Assembly (NCBI GenBank): GCA_009731375.1
Contig: BJOX01000340.1
Coordinates: 319,471-365,436 of the forward strand
Direction of reading: 5' to 3'
From: Paulinella micropora
Lineage: Eukaryota > Cercozoa > Imbricatea > Euglyphida
DNA length: 45,966 nt
Shown: positions 32,530 through 41,463 of the stretch, piece by piece
Numbering within the stretch: position 1 is the stretch's first letter
How the letters are laid out: the number at the start of each line of letters is the position of its first letter
Made by a program: the position numbers and the translations under genes
Notes under the pieces: generated by a model
Told to the model about the DNA's origin: nothing
Seen by the model: only the letters and a program-made list of their open reading frames with translations
The model's database searches: none

Positions 32530-35500
32530 TTACACGTCTGCGTCATTAGTGGTCTTTTGCCTCTTGGCCGGCGGCGGTCGTGGCTGCGGCTGCTGCTCAC
32601 CGGCCGGTGGCTGCCGCGGGAACTGCTCGCGGGCGGGGGGCTGCCAGAAGCCCACATGCAAGCCTTTCAGTTCACCGGCCACCTTGTTCGTGACTACTTT
32701 GTATGACACGATCTCCTGCCTCTTGCCGTCGGCGTTCTTTGGCAGCCGCCTGGAGCCTGTCTTGACTAGTGCAAAACCAAACTTGGAGAGCAGGGACTTA
32801 AGGCACATCACGGCCTTCTCGGGCGGCTGGTCCGTGCGAGTAGTTCCGGGGTCCCGCTGCGAAATCTCCAAGTCTTTGAAGAGCTTTGCTAACCGGCCGC
32901 CCGTTTGGTTGATCTGTACGTTGGTGAGACGATGGTCAGGAGAAAGCAGGTCGGGCAGCTGGCAGCCGAGCACGGACGCCGTTTCCCTGATAACGTGGTG
33001 AGCGACGGTCGAAAGACTCACGTACTCAGTCACTTGCTTGCGCTGTTCCCTCGACCCGCTAAACAGAGCCTTGTCGTCGGCCTCGACCGCGTCGGCCACG
33101 GGAGACAGTGCCACTTGCATCAGGCGCAGCGCGCGGCGCTGTTTGCGCATGGCCTTGTACTGTGCCAGCAGCTCGTCCGCGGGGATGGCCTTGCCGCTCA
33201 GCGCCTGTTCGCGCATAGCGTGCAGATAGCCAGGGTAGAGCTGCAGCGTCTCTAGCACCACTAGTTCAACTTGTATGTATTTCCGCTTAGTGCCCTTCAT
33301 GTTCTCGATGTCCTGCATGCGCTTCCGGGCATAAAAAGTGCTCCCGAGGTCCGCCCACTTGATGTGCTGCGACAGCACGAACTGGAGCTCTTCGTCGGTG
33401 GTCTCGCGGGTCCCGGCCAGCTCGTCTTCTTCGTCTGCTTGCTTGGACTCCACCACCGGGTCGCTGGCCGGCCGCCTCAGCTCGTCGAGCGCCTTCCGCA
33501 GCTGCTCCTCTGGCGGAGGGTCGTCCATAACCAGTGCGTGCCCGCGCACAAACTGCTGGAACACGAGCTCGTTCCGGTTGTGCTCCACTTCCGTCTTGCG
33601 CGCCAGCAGGCATTCCACGAGGTTGGAATTCACCTCGACTGAATACAGCTTTCGGCCGCTGTCGTCAACAACGTCCCTCCACCGGAGGCCAACGTCCATC
33701 ATCAGATATATGCTGTCCTTGTCTTTGGGATTGGAACTGAGCGTCACTTTCCGTATCTGCTGTCTCTTCTCGTTGAAGTTCTTGGCTAATTCCTTGTACA
33801 CCCCGTCGTGCTGCCACGGCCGCGTAGACTCCTCACCGGAGCGCACGGACGGCGGCCGAAACCCCTCGCCAAAGTAGCAGTAGACAGTCCTGTCCCGCAC
33901 ACGGCGCGCGCGCATGACCATCTGCCACAGAATCCTGGCGGGCGGGCCACCCCTAGCAATGCCCGTCCCATTCGCACAGTGCAGCATCACGCACTCGATC
34001 GGGTCCTGTAGGTCGGCCGCAACGCACAGTGAGCTCGTGTAGATCAGTATGATACAGCCAGAAGTGTAGTCACATGGTATCGAGGGCCTAAACAGGTTGT
34101 TGATGTTGGATATCATCGCCTGACTCTCCTGCGGGGGGGTCTGCGCAGTCAAGATCCGCACCCTAGCCCCGCGAGCCCAGGTCGGATCTACCTCCTCGAC
34201 CTTGCCGTCTTCCCCCGTCTCGACTTTTTTCCCCTTGGCGTCTGGCCTCTCAGGAGCTTCGCCGGCCGCCACGAACATGTCGTAGATAGCCCTTGCTTCG
34301 CGGTTGGAGCGGCAGGGCACGAGCGTCTTTTTCCCTTCTCGCAGGTTCGTTCGCAGCTTCTCCAGCCATGCCTCGAGTTTGCCTACAACCTTGATATCGC
34401 GCCTAAGGTGTGGCGGCACGAAGCGGTAGTCGTGGAACTGTACCTCGCTTTGCTTCGCGATCCCGTTGGCACCCACGAAGAAGTCGTAGCACGTAGAATC
34501 GGAGGCAAGGTCCTTGTCCATCACCAAGACGTGCGGAGTCTCTTTACACAGCTTTTCGTAGATTGCGTTGTTCTCGCGCAGGTTCCAGCGGTTCGTCTGC
34601 ATCGAGACCCGCTGGTCGGACAGCAGCCTAAACTCGTCGAGAATGAGCAGGTCGTAGCTGATCAGCGTCCTCGCGCCGCCTTGGTGGACCACCAGACGAT
34701 GCAGGGACTCGTATTGCACGATAATTCGCTTGTGCTGGGACAGGCAGCCGCTAGCGTCCCTCGGCGCGTCCATGTAGTTGGCCAGCGTGGTAATCTCGAT
34801 ACCATTCTCGCCCAGGAAGGAGGACAGATCACCGTCGACGCAAGACGCCTGTGTCCGTCGGCCGGTCACGATGCAGACCCTAGCATCTGGGCTTGCCTTC
34901 AGCAGCTCCAATATGGAATTCCTGGAAGCGTGCGACTTGCCTAGCCCCGTGATGGCGTTCACCAGCTGGTAGCGGAACTTGTCGAAGCTAATCGGATGCA
35001 TGTATTCCTTCATGTACACGTCCTCCTCTGTCCTGTAGATGTTGGCAGCCTTAAAGCCCAGCTGCTCCGCCGGCGAGCCCTCGTCCTCCGCCTCCAGCAG
35101 CTTTTCGCGGTCGCCGTCCTGCGCGACCATGGAGCTGCGCTTCCAGCCGAGCCTAGTGAGCTTGGGCAGCCTCGTGAGGTCCTTGCGGCCCTGGGGCCTC
35201 GTCTCTGTTTCGCCGTAGTCCACCGCGGCGCAGAACTCCGCCAGCTCGCGAAGCATCGCCTCGTCCACCACGTTTTGCCTGTCCTCGATCACAAGCGAGT
35301 CGTGACGCAGGCAGATCGTCTCGCAGCCCTTGTCACGGAAAAAGGCCATAGCGCGGGACATGACTTTTGCTTCGTAGCGAGTAGTCACAAAGTGCACAAA
35401 CGCCCCCTCGACGTTCTTGTAGTTGATGCGCCTGACGCGGTCCCAGCCCAGCTTGCGCCTCTTCTCGCAAAAGTCCCACACCTTCCTAAAGTGCGGCTTG

Positions 35501-36267
35501 AGCACCGCAACCGCGTGCGAGACCGAGTTGCGCAGCCGCTGGGCAAAGCGGCACGGGGGCAGGCCCACCAGGTCCCCGCCGTGCAAGATCTTGAGCAGCG
35601 TCTCCTTGGCACCGTCCCTCGACTTCCCGAAGACTTCGGCCGTCTTCTGCAGGCACTCTTCCCGGTTTTCTACAAGCTCGCGCAGGGCAGCCAGAGGGGC
35701 CAGATCGCTAGCCAGGCTTTCCGCCAGCCACAGCAAGAACACAGGCACGCTGTTGTTGATGTCTACCTCCTGGCAGAACGACGGCAGGGCCAGACGGCGC
35801 AGGGCGGCAGGCGCATTCTGCACCCCCGTCGTGGCGTAGGCCCGGCCGCTCTTGGTGCCCTTGCCGTAGTGGTAGTCGACGCAGTAGCCCCCAGTCGCGA
35901 TCACTTCCTTCTGCATGCAGTCCAGCATATGCTTGTGAGCAGGCGCCAGGCGCGGCTCGGCCAACAGATCGCGGACTGCGTGCAGGTCCAGTAGCTCGTA
36001 GAACCTGTACACGGCTGCCTTCTTCGCCTTGTCCTTGCCGGTAGGCACTGCCTTCTCGTCGGCCGACTCGTCGTCGCTGGCGGCCTGGACCGGGCTCGGC
36101 GGCTCGCTGTCGCACTCTTCCGCTTCGCCGCCCGTGGCCGCTGCTGCTTTTTGTGCTCTCTTTCTCTTGCGCCGCGCTCTGGCTCGCAGGGACAGCAGGG
36201 CGGGGCTTTCGTCGTCGTCGTCATCGGAGGCAGTGACGGGCGGCATGTCTACCTTGTGTTCCTGCAT
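32530..36267 (-). CDS. Polymerase-helicase fusion (TVpol-like plus origin-binding-protein-like helicase), 1245 aa
   Basis: Start at ATG 36267; upstream extension uses TTG. After an acidic/basic N-terminus (1-85) comes a polymerase-A-like region with a D-K-HD order: EVDINNSVPVFLLWL (D169), DGAKETLLKILHGG (K221) and CLRHDSLVIED (H322-D323). This matches TVpol domains of polinton-like viruses. From about 430 an SF2 helicase resembles herpesvirus origin-binding proteins: NAITGLGKSH (Walker A), VQYESLHRLV, LLILDEFRLLSDQ (Walker B), then HCANGTGIARGG in the second half. The C-terminal 350 residues may bind DNA. It is the likely replication initiator and polymerase; the polymerase call is by motif order only. 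Confidence 0.85.
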   Translation of the reverse strand: MQEHKVDMPPVTASDDDDDESPALLSLRARARRKRKRAQKAAAATGGEAEECDSEPPSPVQAASDDESADEKAVPTGKDKAKKAAVYRFYELLDLHAVRDLLAEPRLAPAHKHMLDCMQKEVIATGGYCVDYHYGKGTKSGRAYATTGVQNAPAALRRLALPSFCQEVDINNSVPVFLLWLAESLASDLAPLAALRELVENREECLQKTAEVFGKSRDGAKETLLKILHGGDLVGLPPCRFAQRLRNSVSHAVAVLKPHFRKVWDFCEKRRKLGWDRVRRINYKNVEGAFVHFVTTRYEAKVMSRAMAFFRDKGCETICLRHDSLVIEDRQNVVDEAMLRELAEFCAAVDYGETETRPQGRKDLTRLPKLTRLGWKRSSMVAQDGDREKLLEAEDEGSPAEQLGFKAANIYRTEEDVYMKEYMHPISFDKFRYQLVNAITGLGKSHASRNSILELLKASPDARVCIVTGRRTQASCVDGDLSSFLGENGIEITTLANYMDAPRDASGCLSQHKRIIVQYESLHRLVVHQGGARTLISYDLLILDEFRLLSDQRVSMQTNRWNLRENNAIYEKLCKETPHVLVMDKDLASDSTCYDFFVGANGIAKQSEVQFHDYRFVPPHLRRDIKVVGKLEAWLEKLRTNLREGKKTLVPCRSNREARAIYDMFVAAGEAPERPDAKGKKVETGEDGKVEEVDPTWARGARVRILTAQTPPQESQAMISNINNLFRPSIPCDYTSGCIILIYTSSLCVAADLQDPIECVMLHCANGTGIARGGPPARILWQMVMRARRVRDRTVYCYFGEGFRPPSVRSGEESTRPWQHDGVYKELAKNFNEKRQQIRKVTLSSNPKDKDSIYLMMDVGLRWRDVVDDSGRKLYSVEVNSNLVECLLARKTEVEHNRNELVFQQFVRGHALVMDDPPPEEQLRKALDELRRPASDPVVESKQADEEDELAGTRETTDEELQFVLSQHIKWADLGSTFYARKRMQDIENMKGTKRKYIQVELVVLETLQLYPGYLHAMREQALSGKAIPADELLAQYKAMRKQRRALRLMQVALSPVADAVEADDKALFSGSREQRKQVTEYVSLSTVAHHVIRETASVLGCQLPDLLSPDHRLTNVQINQTGGRLAKLFKDLEISQRDPGTTRTDQPPEKAVMCLKSLLSKFGFALVKTGSRRLPKNADGKRQEIVSYKVVTNKVAGELKGLHVGFWQPPAREQFPRQPPAGEQQPQPRPPPAKRQKTTNDADV

Positions 36268-36429
36268 GTAGGCACCTACAAAAAAAGATGTCGTGGTCGG
36301 CCGCGCACGCAGGCGAGACAGCAAGATTTCGACGGGGTTTGCGGTAAATTTTTTTGGCAAGGCAAGAAATTTTGACTGGTTTTGTGGCGCGGTAAGTTTC
36401 CGGAAATTCAGCCTCGATATGCGGCAAGG

Positions 36430-36687
36430 ACAAATGGCAATAGGTTCGTTCCGGCTGTGACCACTTTCGCTCGAGGAAAACTCGATTGTTCTGAGGGATG
36501 ACAAGGGTGCCGCCCGTTTGGCAGTAACGGTCTTCTAGAAATTCACTGGTGCGCCGGGACCAAATGCGGGCCATACATATCACTGCCTTTTTGTCCCTCA
36601 CTACTGCCTTTTTGTACCATATCACTGGCTTCTTTGACAGTATCACGATATTTAGGCCATATCACGACGTCCAGGGACAAAAAGGCA
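36430..36687. promoter_or_regulatory. Iteron-rich intergenic region, candidate replication origin
   Basis: The 495-bp gap 36268-36762 between divergent genes holds four copies of an (A)CAAAAAGGCA box: ACAAATGGCAAT at 36430 (plus), TGCCTTTTTGT at 36584 and 36605 (inverted, 21 bp apart) and GACAAAAAGGCA at 36676. Interleaved are four TATCAC words at 36578, 36620, 36641 and 36660. The same box occurs three times next to the right inverted repeat (41118, 41155, 41192). The left part, 36268-36429, is AT-rich with GGTAAATTTTTTTGG tracts. Position next to the helicase gene suggests initiator or autoregulatory sites. Confidence 0.6.
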
Positions 36688-36762
36688 GCGGGCGCGTGCC
36701 CTGGGCAAGGACACGCGACTGACTGCCAGACCAGCCTCATAATCCAAGGACCGACGAAGGAC

Positions 36763-37569
36763 ATGTTCGCACGACCCTGTGACCGCGTGGAGACTCGACA
36801 GGCCAAGCGACGCCGCGTGGACAAGATGGTGCTCGCCGTGCCGCTGACTGGACAGGCGGAGCCCATGACAGTACACGAGAGGCTACAGTACGCAGACCGA
36901 CGGGACGACGCAGAATACGTCGACCCCGGCACTTGCGATTACACCGAACACGACTACAACGAGCCAGGAGAACCCAGAACCAAGGACGAAGTGACGGCGG
37001 AACTCATCGCAGAGGGCGAGACTGGTGTCTGGAAGCGGGACGGCCGTACGCTGTGGTCCGACCTAGACACTGTTATCGCTGGTCCCTACCGCAGATTCGA
37101 ACAATTGAACGGAACCGACGACGCGACCCTCCGAGCAATCGCGGCCGGCTATCTCGCCGTGCGTTTCCTGGCCACACTGCTGCCGCTCGAAATTGCCAGC
37201 ATTTGCAAAGACTACCTCGCGCCCCCTTTTGTCAACGACGTAGATCCAGACCAGTGGATCGCCCTGGGCGACTACGGTCGGTCGTGGCTGGCAGACGACA
37301 GCTCCATGCCCCGCATGAAACGCACCCCATTTTTCTACGAGCCCCGCGTGTTAAACCAACGGGAAATGAAGTACATAGATAAACTACTAAGATTTCCTTA
37401 CATCCAAAACAAGGTCATTGCAAGAATTACGCCAGAATCGCTGGGAGGCCTCATGGCACAGCACGAGCCGCTGGCACGCGCACACTTGCGCAAACGCGCG
37501 GCACTTCACAACAGGCGCATCGCAGCTTTCCGAGCGAGAGTAGAACAGCTTGTTCGCGAAAGTTTGTAA
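36763..37569 (+). CDS. Unknown protein with basic N-terminus and F-box-like helix, 268 aa
   Basis: Start ATG 36763; a TTG-initiated extension into the iteron region is rejected. The N-terminus has RQAKRRRVDKM, an NLS-like cluster. A middle segment FLATLLPLEIASICKDYLAP resembles an F-box, and the last third is basic helix (AHLRKRAALHNRRIAAFRARVE). YPYIQNK-like and QYADRRDDAEYVD stretches are not recognised. It is divergent from the polymerase-helicase over the iteron region. Function unknown. Confidence 0.65.
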   Translation: MFARPCDRVETRQAKRRRVDKMVLAVPLTGQAEPMTVHERLQYADRRDDAEYVDPGTCDYTEHDYNEPGEPRTKDEVTAELIAEGETGVWKRDGRTLWSDLDTVIAGPYRRFEQLNGTDDATLRAIAAGYLAVRFLATLLPLEIASICKDYLAPPFVNDVDPDQWIALGDYGRSWLADDSSMPRMKRTPFFYEPRVLNQREMKYIDKLLRFPYIQNKVIARITPESLGGLMAQHEPLARAHLRKRAALHNRRIAAFRARVEQLVRESL

Positions 37570-37666
37570 TTATCTTCCTAATAAAAACTCTTTAATCAGT
37601 TTGCAAAATCTCATTTTACTAATAAAGACCCGACCGGCCCCCCAAAAAATACTATCAAAGTTTGTC

Positions 37667-39049
37667 TCAGAGTGGCGTGACGGAGAGCCACTCGTAAGGG
37701 CTGTTGGAGGCGTGGACGCCCAGTGAGGCTAGGTCGGACAGGGGCCGGGCCACTGTAGACTTGCAGTCGAATACCAACTGTCGCGCGGGGTCGATGCCGA
37801 AGGCGTGGCCGCCGAAGACGAGGATGCCGAGCGGTGCGTTCTTGTCGAATAGCCAGCCGGTACCACGCTTCTTCAGGGGCTCGCGGGAGACGATAGCCAA
37901 CGACTGCCCTTGCTTCTCCAGCTCGTCGAGGTACTCGAAGAAGACGGGGTAGCAATCGATTGACTTCTTGAAGCTCGACCGTAACTTTTCCTTATAGCGC
38001 TTCGGGGCGTTGCACAAGTTGAATAAGGCCATGGCCAAGCACGCGTACGACTGATCGAGGCGGAAGCGCTGTGCCACGGCCGTGCCTGCTGAGCAGGCTC
38101 CGGCACGCGGCACATTGCTAGAGTCACCAACCGGCCTGTACGGCGTGTCCTTGCCCATGACCTCCGCCATGATCGTGCGGCGCCAGTGCTCAACCGCGTA
38201 GGGGCCATCCTCGTCCTTCCACGTCAGTACATAGTCCAGCGGCTCCAGTTCCCACTTGCGGCGCTTGGTCTTGAGGTCCTGCCAGACCACCTTGATGGCG
38301 GGCCCGTCGCTCTCCTTCCAGCCGCATTTTTTCTTTTCCTTGTCCGTAGCCCGCTGGAGCTCGTAATATTTGTAGTGCTTGCCTTTGGGTGCGTACAGAC
38401 AGCGTCGCTTGGCGGGCCTCTCCTCCTCTGCGGCGGGCGCTGGCGGCGGCTCCGGAGCTGCTGGCGCGGGTTCGTCAGGCACCACAGGGGCCGCGGGCTT
38501 CTCTTCCTCGTTGCCGCTGTTATCCACTTCCTCCAACTCCTCTTCCTGCTGATCCGCTGGCAGAGGAAGGCGGGCCGCGTCGTCGAGACTTTCCGCTGGG
38601 TCCATGGGCGTGCCTGCTGAGCCGGCTACACCAATGAACGCAGCGGTTGCTGGACGAGCGACTTCATCCTCGCCGGACGGCAACGGGGGCGACGACGGCG
38701 GCGTAGTCAGCAGCGGTGACGGCGGTCGCGGCTGAGGAGGGTCGATACTCATGATGTCTACGTCCTCCTCCTCCTCCTCTTCGCTGTCCTCCTCATTGCT
38801 ACTGTCGTGCTTCTCCATGGGCTCTGACGCCGGCGGTGGCTGATTGCGAGCCGCGTCGCGGAGACAGTCCTCTGGGTCCATAGGCGTGCCTGCTGAGCCG
38901 GCTACCCCGATGGACACAGAGTCTGCTCGACGAACGACGTCACTCTCTGCCGCGGACGCTGGTGCTTGCTGTGGTTCGCCGTCGAGAGCGCCCTCCTTGC
39001 AGTGTGGTCGATCGCCAGCCCCGCAATACGCAGTGTCCAGCGCGGTCAT
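37667..39049 (-). CDS. Putative papain-like cysteine protease with long acidic N-terminus, 460 aa
   Basis: The start is ATG 39049. The first ~250 residues are Pro/Glu/Ser-rich and disordered, with the repeat IGVAGSAGTPMDP twice, and a KRRCLYAPKGKHYKYYELQ segment at the boundary. The C-terminal 130 residues have DQSYACLAMALFNLC (C337), VFGGHAFGIDP (H415) and QLVFDCKST (D428), a C-H-D order with the QxxxC-xxxAxxN and GHA contexts of papain-fold proteases. It could act on capsid precursors or as a deubiquitinase. Ulp1/adenain proteases of polintons have H-D-Q-C order and are excluded. Nearest to the right repeat array; convergent with 36763-37569, 97 bp away. Confidence 0.7.
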   Translation of the reverse strand: MTALDTAYCGAGDRPHCKEGALDGEPQQAPASAAESDVVRRADSVSIGVAGSAGTPMDPEDCLRDAARNQPPPASEPMEKHDSSNEEDSEEEEEEDVDIMSIDPPQPRPPSPLLTTPPSSPPLPSGEDEVARPATAAFIGVAGSAGTPMDPAESLDDAARLPLPADQQEEELEEVDNSGNEEEKPAAPVVPDEPAPAAPEPPPAPAAEEERPAKRRCLYAPKGKHYKYYELQRATDKEKKKCGWKESDGPAIKVVWQDLKTKRRKWELEPLDYVLTWKDEDGPYAVEHWRRTIMAEVMGKDTPYRPVGDSSNVPRAGACSAGTAVAQRFRLDQSYACLAMALFNLCNAPKRYKEKLRSSFKKSIDCYPVFFEYLDELEKQGQSLAIVSREPLKKRGTGWLFDKNAPLGILVFGGHAFGIDPARQLVFDCKSTVARPLSDLASLGVHASNSPYEWLSVTPL

Positions 39050-39099
39050 GTGCCCTGTCACACACGCACACACATACTGAAAACACCAAACTTTGCGAG

Positions 39100-40866
39100 A
39101 TTCTATCTCGGTCAACCTGAAAGATTTGTGTGTAATTCTTGTTGCGTTAGCTTTGCCGCGACGCGGGCTGTTGGAATATGTATAGATATGACCAGGGATG
39201 TCTCTGGGCGCATGCTAAAAAGTTGGCTAAAAAAGTGAAAAAAAGGGTGCCAGCCCACTTTTTTCAAAGTGACCGTTCTCTGTCAATCCTTGAGCTTTTT
39301 TCGATCTGTTTGAAGATTTGAGCTCGCGTGCACGTGGAAAACACAAAAACAAAATTACACACACATACTGTTGAAGGAACCCCTCCAAACCACCACAAAG
39401 CACCCCAAAAGCACGTTTTTAGACCAAAAACAGAAAAACAGATGGATCTCGGTCAATATTGAAATTGTGTGTGTGTGGATGAGTGATTCGTGTGCGTCTT
39501 GGTGCGGGCTTTCAGAATAAATAACATATGGCCTCGTAAACCTACGGGAAGCCGACCAAAAACTTGGTCAAAAAGTGAAAAAAAGGGAGCTGGCCTACTT
39601 TTTTCAGGCGGGCCTACTTTCTTTCAAAGTTACCGTTCTCAGTCAATCCTTGAGATTTTTTCGATCCGTTTGAAGATTTGAACTCGCAGACGCACAGAGA
39701 ACACAAAAACAAAATTGCACACACACACACAATCAAAAGAACCCTCCAAACCACCACAAACCAACCCAAAAGCATGTTTTTAGGCCAAAAACAGAAAAAG
39801 GGATGGATCTCAGTCAATCTCAACGTTTTGTGTGTGTAAATGAGTGATTTGTATGCATCGTGATGCGGGCGTTTAGAATATATATACATATGGCCTCGTA
39901 AACCCATGGGAAACCGACCAAAAACTTAGTAAAAAAAAGTGGGAAAAGGGCAATGAAAGGGGGCTGGCCTACTTTTTTCAAAGTTACAGTTCTCAGTCAA
40001 TCCTTGAGTTTTTTTCGATCCGTTTGAAGATTCGAGCTCGCGGACACACGGAGAACACAAAACCAAAATTACACACACACAAAATCAAAGGAACCTCTCC
40101 AAACAACCACAAACCAACCCAAAAGCACGTTTTTAGGCCAAAAACAGAAAAGGGGATGGATCTCAGTCAATGTTGACGGTGTGTGTGTGTGGATGAGTGA
40201 TTTGTGCGCATCGTGATGCGGGCGTTTAGAATACATATACATATGGCCTCGTAAACCCATGGGAAGCCGACCAAAAACCTAACCAAAAACATCAAGGGTT
40301 CTGTTCCTGACAGTGCCGACAGCTTTTTGCCAAAACACACAAAACACTGTTGACATATATCCAAAATAGCAGGATTTTTACTTGTGGATGTGGCTTTGGG
40401 TGACACCAGCTACCAGTGTTTTTTCTTATCAATAAATAATTGTCGTTAGGCCTGGACACCCTGAAATGCCACTTTTTCCGGACGGACCTAATTTTTTTCA
40501 AGGGAGCCAGCCTACGGTTTTTAAAATAACCGTTCTCAGTCAATCTTGACGTTTTGTGTGTGTGGATGAGTGATTTGTGTGCGTCTTGACGCGGGCTTTC
40601 AGAATATATATACATATGGCCTCGTAAACTTACGGAAAGGCTACCAAAAACTTAGTTGAAAATGAAAAAAATAGGCTAGTCTACTTTTTTTCAAAGTGAC
40701 TGTTCTCTGTCAATCCTTGAGATTTTTTTGATCTGTTTGATGATTTGAGCTCGCACACACGCGTAGAACACGAAAACAGCATTTCCACACACACAGTCAT
40801 TCAAGAAACCCCCTCCGAATCAACACGAAACACCCCAACTGACAAAAAGGCAAAAAAAACGAAAAA
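39100..40866 (+). repeat. About 4.5 copies of a ~357-bp satellite-like repeat
   Basis: No gene is seen. The word CAGTCAATCCTTGAG or close variants recur near 39279, 39639, 39995 and 40708, and GGCCTCGTAAAC at 39531, 39893, 40246 and 40617, so the unit is about 355-370 bp. Each unit carries a TTTTTTCAAAGT tract, CGATCYGTTTGA, an ACACAC/CAAAACAAAA run, CCAAACCACCACAAA, GCACGTTTTTAGGCC, ATGGATCTCAGTCAAT, GTGTGTGTGGATGAGTGATT and CCTCGTAAAC. Copy 4 is interrupted by about 230 bp of unrelated sequence (40290-40520). Short ORFs across it are not credible. Confidence 0.85.
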
Positions 40867-41100
40867 GGGTTCTGGCCGGTGCCACCGGCGGCGTCTTTGT
40901 CTGTACCCTGGCAGCGGGGGCCCCCTCCCCCTCCCTCTAATCCAGCCACCTGAAAAATGCGGTGGCCGGTGCCACCGTGTCAGAACCCACACCTGAGCAA
41001 CTTTTATTTACCATATAAATAAACCTAGCTGGCGGGGTTCTGGCAGGGGCCACCACAGCCCACTCTGTCAGAACCCCACACCTTGGCAGTTACGCTCTGC
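40867..41100 (-). repeat. Right terminal inverted repeat
   Basis: Inverted copy of 337-672, lacking one 102-bp unit. It runs from GGGTTCTGGCC at 40867 to TTACGCTCTGC at 41100. See the left repeat for the alignment. It marks the right end of the viral gene block, although viral iterons continue to about 41203. Confidence 0.9.
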
Positions 41101-41102
41101 AA

Positions 41103-41203
41103 TGCCATTTTGCAGTTACAAAATGGCAATGGTTATCCGGCCAGTCCGCAGGGTACAAAACGGCAATTCTTACCTGGTTGGGCCGCCAGGGACAAAAAGG
41201 CAA
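41103..41203 (+). repeat. Three 37-bp iterons with a 10-bp-arm hairpin
   Basis: ACAAAATGGCAAT, ACAAAACGGCAAT and ACAAAAAGGCAAT start at 41118, 41155 and 41192, exactly 37 bp apart; the 37-bp units also share a CCGCAGGG/CCGCCAGGG end. The first forms a hairpin: TGCCATTTTG (41103-41112), loop CAGTTA, CAAAATGGCA (41119-41128). The same core occurs upstream of the polymerase-helicase gene. Just beyond them GC content falls sharply. Confidence 0.8.
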
Positions 41204-41215
41204 TGGGTCGTTCAG

Positions 41216-41463
41216 GCCTATCGTAGATTTTTGACATTAATATCAATATGTCTATGTACATATATGTTGAACTACTAGGCCTAGGCCTTCGGTTTAATGA
41301 AGTTAACAATTTAACCTCTGGTCTATCCATACAAATCGTTAGCTCAAGAGCTATTGATTTAACTAGATGGTGACCTACGTCTCAAGTTATTAAAGGTAAT
41401 GAGAAATTATCAAAATATTAAAGTATTAAAATAAAATGACTTAGATTAAAAATATTAAAATAA
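41216..41463. other. AT-rich flank, probable host DNA
   Basis: Composition drops abruptly to AT-rich with words such as AAAATATTAAAGTATTAAAATAAAA. No gene or viral motif is seen. It contains the short palindrome CTAGGCCTAG at 41277. The virus-host junction probably lies near 41203-41220; target-site duplication cannot be tested because the left junction is not in the window. Confidence 0.65.

Noticed and set aside
37667-39049. Ulp1/adenain-type protease
   Set aside because: Residue order is Cys-His-Asp, not His-Asp-Gln-Cys.
39490-40615. Short ORFs within the 357-bp repeats
   Set aside because: Different units have different stops; the repeat shows no coding constraint.
39100-40866. Possible CRISPR-like array
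   Set aside because: Repeats are about 357 bp, diverged, contiguous and without unique spacers; the setting is eukaryotic.
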